A stretch of 64,000 nt of DNA from Granulicella cerasi (GCF_025685575.1 NZ_JAGSYD010000001.1:313852-377851); one strand, 5' to 3'. Positions 38,332 through 48,330 are shown, counted from the stretch's first letter. Notes: generated by a model from the sequence alone, not told the origin. Made by a program: numbers and translations.

Positions 38332-38916
38332 ATGGCCAGTTCAGAGACCAACGAGATGCTTGCCGTAGCAGCGGCCGCGTGCGAAGACAAGAAGGCGGAG
38401 GACATTCGCATCCTCGCATTGGACCCGTCGGAGAGCGGCCTGACGGATTACTTTCTGATCTGCAATGGCACGAATGAGCGCCAGAATGTGGCGATCGCCG
38501 ATGAGATTGAGCTGCAGCTCAAGAAGAAGTTTGGCGCGTATGCCAACTCCGTAGAGGGCCGCCGACAGGCTGAGTGGATCCTGCTCGATTATGTCGACTT
38601 CATCGTCCACATCTTCTCGCCGGAGAAGCGTGCGTTCTATGGCCTCGAGCGCTTGCGCAAAACGGCAACGACGTTGAGCTTGGACGATCTGAACGCAGAG
38701 CTCAAGAAGCAGATCACCGCAACACGTAAGGCTGCGCCGGTGAAGTCTGCGGCGACCCCGATGAAGTCGGCAGCTGCTCCCGCGAAGAAGGCGGCGACGA
38801 AGACCGTCGCGAAGACGACAGTCGCCAAGAAGTCGACGAAGTCACCCGCAGAGAAGGCGGTCGTCAAGAAGCCTGTTGCCAAGAAAGCTGCAGTGAAGAG
38901 CGCCAGGAAGTCTTAG
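38332..38916 (+). CDS. rsfS: Ribosomal silencing factor RsfS with basic tail
   Basis: Binds ribosomal protein L14 and blocks joining of ribosomal subunits under starvation. Residues 1-120 are the RsfS/Iojap domain (ALDPSESGLTDYFLICNGTNERQ, EGRRQAEWILLDYVDFIVHIFSPEKRAFYGLERL). The last 65-70 residues are a Lys/Ala/Thr-rich tail like histone H1 (KKAATKTVAKTTVAKKSTK), unusual for this family, which is normally 105-130 aa. GAGGAGAA precedes ATG. Followed after 12 bases by rlmH. Confidence 0.92.
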   Translation: MASSETNEMLAVAAAACEDKKAEDIRILALDPSESGLTDYFLICNGTNERQNVAIADEIELQLKKKFGAYANSVEGRRQAEWILLDYVDFIVHIFSPEKRAFYGLERLRKTATTLSLDDLNAELKKQITATRKAAPVKSAATPMKSAAAPAKKAATKTVAKTTVAKKSTKSPAEKAVVKKPVAKKAAVKSARKS

Positions 38917-38928
38917 GACTCCACCGCG

Positions 38929-39378
38929 ATGAAGCTCCTGCTTGCAGTGATTACACCGAAGGGTCTCCGTCAACCGGAGGCCCGTTCGCTTGTGCAGATG
39001 TATATGAAACGGGCGACGCCGTATCTGCGAACGGAGTTGCTGGAGCTACCCACCGAGGCCGCGTTTGTCGAACTGCTGAGCAAACGAAACGGGCGGACTG
39101 CGCCCTATGCGGTGTTAGGTGATAGCCGCGGCAAGGCTGTGACCTCCGAAGATCTCGCAGCCTCGATTGAGACCGCGGCGCTTGCGGGTGCCAGCGAGTG
39201 GCTCTTCGGCATCGGCCCCGCCAACGGCTGGAGCTCCGATACTCTGGCACAGGCAAAACTGACAGTAAGCTTCGGCCGCATCACGCTGGCACACGAACTG
39301 GCGACAGTGGTAGCCGCAGAACAAATGTACCGCGCCCTGACCATCCGCGCCGGACACCCTTACCACGTCGGGCATTGA
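38929..39378 (+). CDS. rlmH: 23S rRNA pseudouridine-1915 N3-methyltransferase
   Basis: SPOUT-fold methyltransferase modifying helix 69 of 23S rRNA. 149 aa, standard. The SAM site is in WLFGIGPANGWS and the C terminus RAGHPYHVGH is diagnostic. Last gene of the nadD-rsfS-rlmH cluster; a terminator follows. Confidence 0.92.
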   Translation: MKLLLAVITPKGLRQPEARSLVQMYMKRATPYLRTELLELPTEAAFVELLSKRNGRTAPYAVLGDSRGKAVTSEDLAASIETAALAGASEWLFGIGPANGWSSDTLAQAKLTVSFGRITLAHELATVVAAEQMYRALTIRAGHPYHVGH

Positions 39379-39417
39379 ACCCGCAAAGATGCGGCTTCAA
39401 TCAAACCAGAAAAAGAT

Positions 39418-39447
39418 CGGGGACACCATGCGAGCATGGTGTCCCCG
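39418..39447. terminator. Bidirectional terminator after rlmH
   Basis: CGGGGACACCATG / CATGGTGTCCCCG, 13 bp, loop CGAG, between convergent rlmH and the second TonB receptor gene. Confidence 0.85.
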
Positions 39448-39463
39448 AAGTTTCGTGCTTCAG

Positions 39464-42400
39464 TTAGAAGGTGAAACGACCACCCACGCGGAAGTAGCGC
39501 GAGCTACCCGAGTTGTAGCGAGTATCCCAGAAGCTGACGTCGTCGATTTCCGGATCAGGCGTTCCCATGTACTGACGATTTAGGATGTTGCGGCCCTCGA
39601 TCGAAAGCTGGAAGTGGTACTGCTGCGTGATACGGAAGTTCTTATAGAGCGTTGCATCGAGGTTATTCCAGTTCGTTGCACGCAGGGTGTTGCGGCCCAT
39701 ATTCGAGAATGCTGTGCCACGAGCGTTCGCTTCAACACGGTTGTTATAGATGAAGTGATAGTTGTTGGGATTTACAGGCGTACCACCATAAACAGCAGAC
39801 CCATTGTTGAAATAGTCCTGCATTTCATAGTAGTTGCCGTCCTGATCGTGGATAGCCACCGTGCCAATGGGAGCCTTCGGATTGCTGAGGAAGGGGCGGC
39901 AGGTGCTGTAACCACTGTTACGGCCATAGTTAAAGGTCATATCGCAGTAGTTTGCGAAGTTTTGACCGGTAGCGTTGGCATACAAGTAGCCGTACTCATA
40001 GTTATACGGAGTAACAGTGTTGCCGCTGTCGTAAGTGTAGAGGCCAGCGAGTTCGAATCCACCAAGGAGGCGGCCGACGATACCATCCTCACGCTTGAAC
40101 ATCGGAAAGTCATACACGAAGGAAGCCGAGAGAACCTGCGGTACATCAAGGCCGCTGCGTGCGTACTCACCGTAGTTGGTATTGAGGGGATTCTGCGAGT
40201 AAGCGATTGTGTTGCCGCCTTCGAAGGTGGAGAAGACATCGGACGCATTGTCCATGGTTTTGGAGAATGAGTAGGACAGCGTCGTGGTCAAACCATGCCA
40301 ATCGCGGCTGGTGAATTTGGCCTGAACCGCATGATAGTTCGAACCAGCTGTATTTCCGCGGTTCACAACAGTCGTGCGGGTGCAGTCAGTGCGACCGAGT
40401 CCGACAGATCCGGCAGTCGTGCAGAATTGCGACGGTGCGACCTGGGACGGGAAAGCTGCTGCTGCCGCGGTGAGATTCGGGTTTGCATTCTGACCCTGGA
40501 ATAGCTTGACTCCGTGGTTGCCCACATAACGGAGTTCGACAACGGTGCGGGCTGTGGGGCTGTATTCAGCAATAAGGTTCCAGCTCTCTGTATAGGGGTT
40601 CTGGAAGTTGCTGCTGACGGTGGTTTGAGCATACGCACCAGGATTAGGTTTGGTGGATCCGGTGATTGTGGGAAGGTTCTGCGCACGGAAACCAGCCGAC
40701 GTTGTGCCTTGATTCAAGCAGACGCCGTTGCAAGGGTTTGCTGTGCTGAGAAGAACGACCGGCGATCCAGTAGCCGAGTTCAAGAACATATTGTAGAACT
40801 CAGGATCATAGTTGATCGCAAAGCCACCCTTGATGACTGCGCGACCGCCGAAGGCATCTGGGTGATAAGCGAAGCCCAGACGTGGTTGGAAATTCTTATA
40901 GTTCTGCGGAATGGCCGGGAAGGTGCGGGCGGCCAGCGAGTAAGCTGCGTTCCAGATTGCCGTTGACGCGTTGGATTCACGCGCAACAGTCTGGTCATGA
41001 AGCAGGTTGACGGCCTGGCCGAAGAACTCCCAGCGAAGCCCGAGGTTCAAGGTGAGGTTCGGGCTAACGCGCCAGTCATCCTGGAAGTAAGCTGCGGCGT
41101 CCGGCTCGGTGAAGTGAATGTTTACGTTACCGTTGGCCAGGCTATAGGTACCGTTCTGGGCGAGCAAATGGCTCAGTCCGATGGACGGGTTCGCAGTATT
41201 AGATGTGCCCGTGAAGCTTGCCGAGCCAATGTAGGTAGGCAGGAAGACGTTGGGTGAGTTCTGGTAATCGAACTCTCCACCGAAGGTGATGTTATGACGG
41301 CCCTTGTTCCAGGTTGCATTGTCCTGGATCTGGGTTACCTTCACAACACGCCCCTGCGGGAAGCTGCTGCTGTAGGTGCCAATTCCGCCCATGGATGCGG
41401 ATGCACCGGTGCCATAGCTGCTGCCCGAGCCGAGCGAGAGGTATCCGCCGATGCTGACAGGAGTGGCGCAACCGAGCGGATTGCTGATCGTGCAGCCGGG
41501 CTGAGGGCCGCCCTGGAAGGCTACCTTAAGCTGCTGGAAGCTGTAACGAAGCTGATTCACCCAGTTCTGATTGAAAGTGTGAGTGATATCCGCGCCGATG
41601 GAGTGTGCCGTGTCCGGGACATCATACCAGCGGCCGAGTGCGGTCGTGGATCCAGTTCCGAGACCATTGAGGTACGGGTCGTCCTGATAGAAGTAGCGGA
41701 GGAAAATACGATCCTTCGGCGTCATCTGATAGTCGAGACGACCGAGGATTTCCTCGTCATTGGATTGCGACGGAACATTTCGCTGAATGCCCGAAACCTG
41801 CACTGTGTGCGTTACACCATCCGGACCAGTGAAGACCGCGTTCTGGGTATTCACCGCTAGAGGGGTTGGGTTTCCGGCCTTGATCGAATAGGGTCCGTTA
41901 TTCACCAGCGCCTGAACGCCGGGGTTGCCGGGATAGAGCGCCTGCAACTGCTGAAGACCGGTTGGGGTCGGGAAGAGCACTGCGCCACTCGACGCGAGTG
42001 TTGTGTAGCTAGGCGCTGCTCCCTGGTGATAGCGATCAAACAGAACACCAGTCGAGAAGAACAGCTTGTCCTTCCAGAGCGGACCACTCAGTGCGCCGCC
42101 GAAGCGATTCTCTACGTAGCGGGGCAAGGTGGGAGCCGTGCAGCCGGCTGACTGCCCAGGTGCGCAGTAGCCAAGGAAGGGGCTCTTTGCGCCTTGATTG
42201 AAGGACTGGAGGAGGTTCGCTTCCCAATACTCGAAGAGAGCACCGTGAAACTTGTTTGTGCCTTGACGGGTGAGGTAGTTCACCACCGAACCGGTGTTAC
42301 GGCCATACTGCGCAGAGAAGGTGTTCGTGATGATCTGGATACCTTCAAGCGCGTCCTGGTTACCGAAGAAAACCTGGGGTCCGGCAACCGAGTTGTCGTT

Positions 42401-43003
42401 GTTCGACTGACCGTCAAGCTCAAAGTTGTTCGAGCGGCCACGCTGCCCTTGGGAGGAAAAGCCAGCGCCGTTTGTGTTAGAGAAGTTGCCATCATGTGTC
42501 TGAACAACGCCAGGCTCAAGCAGAGCGAGCTTATCGAAGCCGCCAGCGAGCGGAAGGTTGGCAACTTGATTGATGGAGAAGGTCTCAGAAACTTGAGATT
42601 CGGTCGTGTTGAGCAGCGGTGTCGTTGCGCCGACCTCAACCTGCGTCGAGCTCGAACCGATCGAAAGGCTCACCTTGCCGAGATCCTGGCGGGCAATATT
42701 CACCGGAACAGGCGAAATGATCTTCGTGGCAAAGCCCGACTGCTCGATCGTGATCGAGTAACGGCCGGTAGGGATCGCGAGGAAATCAAACTCGCCGTCA
42801 GCCTTGCTCTGGTGCGTGGTCACAATCCCAGTGTCCAGGTTGGTCAGGGTCACTCGGGCGTTGGGTACGAGCAAGCCTGCAGAGTCCACCAGAATTCCTG
42901 AGAGGCTGCCGGACGTAATACCTTGTGCTGAAACAGAACGCCCAGCGGTAAGGCTACCCGCAAACAGAAGGGCCACGGCCAATTTCGTAGTCAATCGATT
43001 CAA
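39464..43003 (-). CDS. Oar-like TonB-dependent receptor with carboxypeptidase-regulatory domain
   Basis: An outer-membrane receptor of 1179 aa. Starting at TTG 43003 (GGAGAG 5 bases upstream) gives the signal peptide MNRLTTKLAVALLFAGSLTA ending in VSAQ; the longer open frame to 43297 is not protein-like and runs over cobO. Then carboxypeptidase-regulatory domain (SLSGILVDSAGLLVPNARVT), plug (LPLAGGFDKLALLEPGV, NNFELDGQSNND) and barrel ending in FRVGGRFTF. Same architecture as 25432-28884 but not closely similar. Substrate unknown. Confidence 0.85.
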   Translation of the reverse strand: MNRLTTKLAVALLFAGSLTAGRSVSAQGITSGSLSGILVDSAGLLVPNARVTLTNLDTGIVTTHQSKADGEFDFLAIPTGRYSITIEQSGFATKIISPVPVNIARQDLGKVSLSIGSSSTQVEVGATTPLLNTTESQVSETFSINQVANLPLAGGFDKLALLEPGVVQTHDGNFSNTNGAGFSSQGQRGRSNNFELDGQSNNDNSVAGPQVFFGNQDALEGIQIITNTFSAQYGRNTGSVVNYLTRQGTNKFHGALFEYWEANLLQSFNQGAKSPFLGYCAPGQSAGCTAPTLPRYVENRFGGALSGPLWKDKLFFSTGVLFDRYHQGAAPSYTTLASSGAVLFPTPTGLQQLQALYPGNPGVQALVNNGPYSIKAGNPTPLAVNTQNAVFTGPDGVTHTVQVSGIQRNVPSQSNDEEILGRLDYQMTPKDRIFLRYFYQDDPYLNGLGTGSTTALGRWYDVPDTAHSIGADITHTFNQNWVNQLRYSFQQLKVAFQGGPQPGCTISNPLGCATPVSIGGYLSLGSGSSYGTGASASMGGIGTYSSSFPQGRVVKVTQIQDNATWNKGRHNITFGGEFDYQNSPNVFLPTYIGSASFTGTSNTANPSIGLSHLLAQNGTYSLANGNVNIHFTEPDAAAYFQDDWRVSPNLTLNLGLRWEFFGQAVNLLHDQTVARESNASTAIWNAAYSLAARTFPAIPQNYKNFQPRLGFAYHPDAFGGRAVIKGGFAINYDPEFYNMFLNSATGSPVVLLSTANPCNGVCLNQGTTSAGFRAQNLPTITGSTKPNPGAYAQTTVSSNFQNPYTESWNLIAEYSPTARTVVELRYVGNHGVKLFQGQNANPNLTAAAAAFPSQVAPSQFCTTAGSVGLGRTDCTRTTVVNRGNTAGSNYHAVQAKFTSRDWHGLTTTLSYSFSKTMDNASDVFSTFEGGNTIAYSQNPLNTNYGEYARSGLDVPQVLSASFVYDFPMFKREDGIVGRLLGGFELAGLYTYDSGNTVTPYNYEYGYLYANATGQNFANYCDMTFNYGRNSGYSTCRPFLSNPKAPIGTVAIHDQDGNYYEMQDYFNNGSAVYGGTPVNPNNYHFIYNNRVEANARGTAFSNMGRNTLRATNWNNLDATLYKNFRITQQYHFQLSIEGRNILNRQYMGTPDPEIDDVSFWDTRYNSGSSRYFRVGGRFTF

Positions 43004-43272
43004 GATTGCTCTCCAATAAAGAAAGTCGGATAACAAATAAATAACTGGTTCGGATCCATGAGGGTGCATGGACTCCTCTTCCATATGTTTGTGTGGTTCG
43101 CGTTCTATGCATGCAACTGGAGTGCCAAACTCAAAAGAACCCGCTGTCGCGTGGATTTCAGCTGAAGAGGACTTTAATTGACAATCCAACAAGGTCGCAG
43201 TGCGAAGAATTCTATGATTTTTTATAGGAGTTTCTGGATTACAGTTCAATAACTGGTACAGCGGAGGGATTT

Positions 43273-43833
43273 TTGCTCGCACATTCAGAGAACTCAAGGC
43301 GCGGACTTGTTCTGATCCACACTGGTCCGGGCAAGGGCAAGACGACGGCGGCGCTGGGGACGGCGTTTCGGGCGGCGGGCAATGGGATGCGGGTGCTCGT
43401 GCTGCAGTTCTTGAAGGGTTCGTGGCATTACGGTGAGCTTGATGCTGCCAGTGCTCTTAGCCAACAGCCCGGATTTCGCTATGAAATGAGGCAGTTAGGC
43501 CGGGGATTTGTGAAAGTCGGCGGAGCGGAGGCTGATCCCGACGACCTTCAGATGGTTGCTGATGCCTGGGCCGAGTGCGAACGCGAGATTCGCTCCGATG
43601 CCTGGGACATGATCGTTCTGGATGAGATCAATTACGCGATCGGCTATGGGATGCTCGACGCAGAGGCTGTGGCAAAGGTGCTGCGCGAGCGGCCGGAGAT
43701 GCTGCATGTCATTCTTACGGGGCGGAATGCGCATCCAGCGTTGGTGGAGTTGGCCGATACCGTCACCGAGATGCGCGAGGTGAAGCACGCCTATCAGAAG
43801 GGTGTGCTGGCGCAGCGTGGGGTGGAGTTCTAG
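43273..43833 (+). CDS. cobO: Corrinoid adenosyltransferase (CobO/BtuR type)
   Basis: Adenosylates cob(I)alamin or its precursor, giving the coenzyme B12 form. The P-loop is GPGKGKTTAALGTAF; FLKGSWHYGEL and WDMIVLDEINYAIGYGML are family motifs. 186 aa, complete. Start TTG 43273 has GGAGGG 4-5 bases upstream. No cobalamin riboswitch was recognised in the 43004-43272 gap, and no other cobalamin gene is near. Confidence 0.9.
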   Translation: MLAHSENSRRGLVLIHTGPGKGKTTAALGTAFRAAGNGMRVLVLQFLKGSWHYGELDAASALSQQPGFRYEMRQLGRGFVKVGGAEADPDDLQMVADAWAECEREIRSDAWDMIVLDEINYAIGYGMLDAEAVAKVLRERPEMLHVILTGRNAHPALVELADTVTEMREVKHAYQKGVLAQRGVEF

Positions 43834-43881
43834 CCGCCGTGCGCGTGCCGGGATCCTCGATTTCGCGCAACAATATATAGA

Positions 43882-45276
43882 GTGAGTGGAAATGAAACGA
43901 TCGTAGCGATTTCAACGCCTCCTGGAAGGGGTGGCATTGGGATCGTGCGCCTGTCCGGCCCGGACGCGCGGCCGCTGGCAGCGCGGGTTTTGGCGCTGAA
44001 TGGGAGGGATTTGCCTCACGGGCGACCTCGACTGGCGAAGGTGGTTGCGGGCGAAGATGCCCGAGCGATCGACGAGGCGATGGTGACGGCGTTTCATGCG
44101 CCACGGTCCTATACCGGTGAGGATGTCGTCGAGATTGCTACGCACGGGTCGCCGGTGGTGTTGGACACGGTGGTGCGTGCGGTGCTCGAGGCAGGACGGC
44201 GCGGGGAGTTTGCGGTGCGGTTGGCTGATCCGGGGGAGTTTACGCAGAGGGCGTTCGCCTCAGGACGGCTTGACCTGACGCAGGCGGAAGCGGTGCATGA
44301 CCTGATCGCCGCGCGGACGGTGGATCAGGTACGGCAGGCGGCGGGGCAGTTGGGCGGCGCGCTTTCCCGGCGACTGGCCGGGCCGAAGGACCGGTTGCTG
44401 CACCTGATCGCGCTGTTGGAAGCAGGGATGGACTTCGCATCGGGTGAGTTGGACGATGTCGATGTGGTGCCACCAGCATATATCGCTGAAGAGATTGCGC
44501 TTAGCCTCGGCGAGCTGGGTAAGTTGGCCGCAAGCTTTGCGCACGGAAGTCTGCTCCGGCAAGGGGCCTCACTGGCATTCGTGGGACGACCAAATGCGGG
44601 TAAGAGCTCTCTTTTCAATTGTTTACTGGAGCGGGAGCGCGCGATCGTGACGCCGATCGCGGGAACCACGCGCGATACCGTGGAGGAGAGCTGGGCGATC
44701 CACGGAGTTCCGCTGCGGCTGGTGGATACTGCGGGATTGCGGGATCTGAGCGAGGACGGAGCCCCTGCCGACGCGGTGGAGGCGTTGGGCATAGCGCGGT
44801 CGCGTGAGGCATTGGCGGACGCAGACCTGGTACTGCTGGTGCATGATGCCTCGCTGCCTTGGACGGCGAGCGAGTTGGCTCTGGCGAAGGAGTTGGAGCA
44901 TCGTCCGCACCTGATCGTATCGAACAAGTCGGATGTAGCGATGCAGGATGCTGCCGGACCACGCGATGCGGTGGCGACTTCCGCCGTGACGGGCGCGGGC
45001 ATCGTGGAGTTGCGTGAGCGGATTCTGCGAGAGTTGGGGGCGGGAACGGCTCCGGGGGATGCGGCGGTGCTGACGACGCAGCGACAGTTCGACGCGGTGC
45101 AACGCGCGCTGGATGCGCTTCGCCAGGCGGCTGAGGCGAACCACGCTGCGCTGCCGCATGAGGTGTTGCTGGTGGACCTGCATCATGCGCGAGCGGCGGT
45201 CGATTCGCTTACCGGGCAGACGACGCCAGACGATATTCTGGCGCGGATCTTCTCTGCGTTTTGTATCGGCAAGTAG
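43882..45276 (+). CDS. mnmE: tRNA modification GTPase MnmE
   Basis: With MnmG it modifies the wobble uridine of tRNAs. 464 aa: N-terminal folate-binding domain (IVAISTPPGRGGIGIVRLSG), helical domain, and G domain with P-loop GRPNAGKSS, G2 TTRD, G3 DTAG, G4 NKSD. The C terminus FCIGK has the catalytic Cys. Start GTG 43882. mnmG, usually adjacent, is absent here. Confidence 0.95.
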   Translation: MSGNETIVAISTPPGRGGIGIVRLSGPDARPLAARVLALNGRDLPHGRPRLAKVVAGEDARAIDEAMVTAFHAPRSYTGEDVVEIATHGSPVVLDTVVRAVLEAGRRGEFAVRLADPGEFTQRAFASGRLDLTQAEAVHDLIAARTVDQVRQAAGQLGGALSRRLAGPKDRLLHLIALLEAGMDFASGELDDVDVVPPAYIAEEIALSLGELGKLAASFAHGSLLRQGASLAFVGRPNAGKSSLFNCLLERERAIVTPIAGTTRDTVEESWAIHGVPLRLVDTAGLRDLSEDGAPADAVEALGIARSREALADADLVLLVHDASLPWTASELALAKELEHRPHLIVSNKSDVAMQDAAGPRDAVATSAVTGAGIVELRERILRELGAGTAPGDAAVLTTQRQFDAVQRALDALRQAAEANHAALPHEVLLVDLHHARAAVDSLTGQTTPDDILARIFSAFCIGK

Positions 45277-45282
45277 CTGATT

Positions 45283-47475
45283 CTAATTAGCTTGTTCTTC
45301 CTGAAGTGTGCACGGCTGGTGTCCTTCGTTGCAGATGCGGGCGAGGAATTGACGGCGTTGTGAGTTGTCTGCAGTTTCGCGTACGGCGGCGCGCATCGCG
45401 TCGAGGGCTCCGGGGATATCTCCCCGTTGAAGAGCGGCGCGGGCGCGATCTGTAGCTTGTGCGGCACGGAATTCGCGAGCCGCGGGAGTCTGCTGGTTGG
45501 CGTAGGGGCTGACATGTTCAGCCTTGAGCAGGGCGTCCATCGCGGAATCCGGCTGCTGCGTAGCGAGGAAGACTTCGGCGAGAGTCTGGTAGCGAAGCCA
45601 GGGCTGCTGCGAGAGCGGAATGCTACGCTGCAGAGCCGTGACGGCTTCGGGGAAACGCTGTTGCGTGACGAGTAGTTGCGCGAGATTGAACCATCCCGTG
45701 TCGGTAGGTTGGACCGCGAGCGCCTGGCGCAGGAAGCCCTCGGCTACGGGGGCAGAATCGGCGGCGAGGGCGGACTGCGCCTGCAGCAGGAGCCGGGCTG
45801 GGTCGTCGACATTGGAGAGACGGACCGACGTGTCCAACAAGAACTGCGCCTCCGCGCGACGCTGCAGAGCGAGGTCGATTCCGGCGGCGTTCAAGGTGTG
45901 CTGGTAGGCATCGATGCGATCGTACTCAGGTTCGGCGAGCGTGGAAAAGGTGCCGCAGTTGAGCGCGGGCGCGGTGAGGTGAGCACGCCGCTCGAAGAGG
46001 ATCGCCGAGTCGTCGAAATAGACAGGCACCCACTGGGAGCTGACGCAGTCCGCTGCGAGCGGCGCATCTCCCAGCGCGTCGATATGCGCGAGCGGGAGCA
46101 ATACGGCGGTAATGTCGTAGCGTTGCGCGGCCTTTTGCCAGAGGGGCGCATCGAGCGGCGTAGCGGCGAGCTGCTGTTGCTCCTCGAGGAGCTCCTGACC
46201 GAAGGGCACGGCACGTCCGTCCGCAAAGACCGGTACGCCGCGCTGAATGAGGTAGCTGCCGAGGCTGAACGGCGCGAAAACGTGGCCGGTTGCGGGATGC
46301 TGCAGCAGGAAATCGACGGCCTTTACCGGTAGAAACCAGGAGGCTCCCACCCCGAAGCGGGTGAGTTGGCCCTCCCGCACGGAGTTACGGTTCATCACAA
46401 CGTCGAAGATGCGGACAGCGGCGAGCAATGTCACCGATGCGGTCATTCCAACAAGCACTTGCTTGCGATATCGCCACGGCGAAGTCTCGAGGGCATCGAG
46501 AGCGGCACCAGCGATGAGGCAGATCACCACGATAGCGGGGCCTGCCATACGGCGATGTTGCGCCAGCGCTCCGCAACAGGCCAGGACAAGCATCGCCCCG
46601 CCGAACTGGCGCTTCCAGAGCAGGCCGAGAATGAGGATCCCCGCGCAAGCGAGCAGCCACGGGAGCGCGGATTGCGGTTCGCGCCAGCCTAGCTGCGTAG
46701 TGAGTTGGCTGAAGCGGAGCGGTTGCCACTCCTCAAGCAGGACCGACTGCCATGAAACAGCAGCTTGCTGGCGCGCAATAACGCGGAGCATGCCGAGGCC
46801 GAAGGGGTTCGCCATCCACGCCAGAAGGCTACAGAGCAGCCACGGAGCAGCGGCGCGGAGGCGGATGTGCGCCGCTTCGCGGCTGGAAGCGAAAGGGAAT
46901 TCGCAGAGTTCGACGATCCCGTAGGCCACGATCAGGGCCAGCCCTGCCACGAAGCCCGGGTGCAGATTCGCCCAGAGCAGCATCAGCAGCGGCAGCCAGC
47001 ATAGCTGTACTCGGCGTCCTTGAAAGTGCGCGATGAGAAGGCGGCCCATGACGGCGACGAGCAAGACAGTAAACAGGCTGGCACGCGGCATGATCTCGCT
47101 GGCGAGAACAGGGACGGCGAGAATGGCGAGCACCTTCGCGAGGATGCCTCGTCGCCATGAGAGGCAGAGTGCCGTTGCGACGGTCGCAGCGCAGCAAAGG
47201 AGAGAGATGGCGGTGTATCCGCCAAGGCGGAAGAGGCCGTAGAAGATGAGGCCGGAGAGCTGCGGGTAGACCCACGGAGCGCCGGGGATCGTGTAGGCGA
47301 AGATGTCGACGCGGGGGATGGCGTGGTGTTGCCACAGGTATCGCCCGGTGGCGATCTGCCAGCCGAGGTCGAAGTCGGTGACGGTCTTGAGCCCCGCGAG
47401 GGCCGCGTAGAGCAGCATGAGTAAGCTCAGCGTCCGAAGGCTCTTCCTCTGCCAGTCTCCGCGGGATTTCACCAT
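45283..47475 (-). CDS. Polytopic membrane protein with C-terminal TPR-like domain
   Basis: A 730-aa protein from ATG 47475. About ten hydrophobic helices fill residues 10-370, and the first large loop has DFDLGWQIATGRYL, reminiscent of GT-C type glycosyltransferases. A soluble middle (VFADGRAVPFGQELLEEQQQ) is followed by tetratricopeptide-like helices (about 540-690: PVAEGFLRQALAVQPTDTGW, PEAVTALQRSIPLS). Likely envelope-located; the substrate is not known. Convergent with mnmE, stop codons only 6 bases apart. Confidence 0.6.
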   Translation of the reverse strand: MVKSRGDWQRKSLRTLSLLMLLYAALAGLKTVTDFDLGWQIATGRYLWQHHAIPRVDIFAYTIPGAPWVYPQLSGLIFYGLFRLGGYTAISLLCCAATVATALCLSWRRGILAKVLAILAVPVLASEIMPRASLFTVLLVAVMGRLLIAHFQGRRVQLCWLPLLMLLWANLHPGFVAGLALIVAYGIVELCEFPFASSREAAHIRLRAAAPWLLCSLLAWMANPFGLGMLRVIARQQAAVSWQSVLLEEWQPLRFSQLTTQLGWREPQSALPWLLACAGILILGLLWKRQFGGAMLVLACCGALAQHRRMAGPAIVVICLIAGAALDALETSPWRYRKQVLVGMTASVTLLAAVRIFDVVMNRNSVREGQLTRFGVGASWFLPVKAVDFLLQHPATGHVFAPFSLGSYLIQRGVPVFADGRAVPFGQELLEEQQQLAATPLDAPLWQKAAQRYDITAVLLPLAHIDALGDAPLAADCVSSQWVPVYFDDSAILFERRAHLTAPALNCGTFSTLAEPEYDRIDAYQHTLNAAGIDLALQRRAEAQFLLDTSVRLSNVDDPARLLLQAQSALAADSAPVAEGFLRQALAVQPTDTGWFNLAQLLVTQQRFPEAVTALQRSIPLSQQPWLRYQTLAEVFLATQQPDSAMDALLKAEHVSPYANQQTPAAREFRAAQATDRARAALQRGDIPGALDAMRAAVRETADNSQRRQFLARICNEGHQPCTLQEEQAN

Positions 47476-47566
47476 CGTCTCAGTATAGATTTGAGGCCAC
47501 GAGGATTGAATCAAGCGAATCAACCATATGCCGCGGGTCGTGCAAAAGGCGTAGGCTTAAGGGGTG

Positions 47567-48328
47567 ATGAACGCCCCCCGGATCGCCCTTCCCGTCCCTA
47601 CTGCCGCGAATTTTGAGTATAACCAGCGCTGTTTGCCGCTCTACGCTGAGGCCGTGCGTGCCGCTGGCGGTGAACCTGTCGAGATTTCCCTGCTCGCCGA
47701 TGAGTCGGTTTGGCGCGAGATCGCTGCTCATTGCGATGGGGTCTTGCTACCTGGAAGCCCCGCGGATGTTGATCCGGCGCGCTTCGGTGAAGAGGCGATT
47801 GACGCCTGCTCCCCCGCCGATCCGGCACGTGAGGCACTGGATTATCTGCTGCTGAACGATGCGGAAAAGCTGGGCAAGCCGGTGCTGGGCATCTGTTTTG
47901 GCGTGCAGTCGATGAACACCTGGCGCGGCGGCAAACTGGTGCAGGACCTGGTGCCTTCTCCGGTGAACCATGGTGCCGGGCCGAGTGTGGCGATCGCACA
48001 TACCGCGCTGGTGGCGGTCGATTCCCTGCTGGGCTCGCTGGTCGACCGTAGCGAAGCCGAAGAGGTGGATGGTTACTTTCGCCTTCCAGTGAATACGAGC
48101 CACCACCAGGCCGTCGCGGTTCCGGGGGATGACCTGCGCATCGTGGCACGCTGCCCGGAAGATGCAGTGATTGAGGCGGTTGAAGCCGATACCAGCGAAG
48201 GACGCTTCCTCCTGGGTGTGCAATGGCATCCTGAACGCTCCACCGCGATCTCCGGGACATCGCGGGCGATGTTTGCCCGCCTGGTCGAGGAAGCTCGCGG
48301 CTTTCAGCAGAAGAAGGCAGGCGTTTAG
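47567..48328 (+). CDS. Class I glutamine amidotransferase-like hydrolase (peptidase C26)
   Basis: A 253-aa enzyme of the gamma-glutamyl-GABA hydrolase (PuuD) / C26 family: nucleophile Cys in GICFGVQSMN, catalytic His-Glu in VQWHPERS, conserved GVLLPGSPADVDP and TSHHQAV. Probably cleaves a gamma-glutamyl amide; the exact substrate is not shown by context. GTG 47564 directly precedes ATG 47567. Two bases before rsmG, so co-transcription is likely. Confidence 0.8.
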   Translation: MNAPRIALPVPTAANFEYNQRCLPLYAEAVRAAGGEPVEISLLADESVWREIAAHCDGVLLPGSPADVDPARFGEEAIDACSPADPAREALDYLLLNDAEKLGKPVLGICFGVQSMNTWRGGKLVQDLVPSPVNHGAGPSVAIAHTALVAVDSLLGSLVDRSEAEEVDGYFRLPVNTSHHQAVAVPGDDLRIVARCPEDAVIEAVEADTSEGRFLLGVQWHPERSTAISGTSRAMFARLVEEARGFQQKKAGV

Positions 48329-48330
48329 CC

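Noticed and set aside
43004..43272. Cobalamin riboswitch upstream of cobO
   Set aside because: No B12-box-like sequence or multi-helix fold recognised; only a small CCATG/CATGG hairpin and an isolated TTGACA without a -10 partner at normal spacing.
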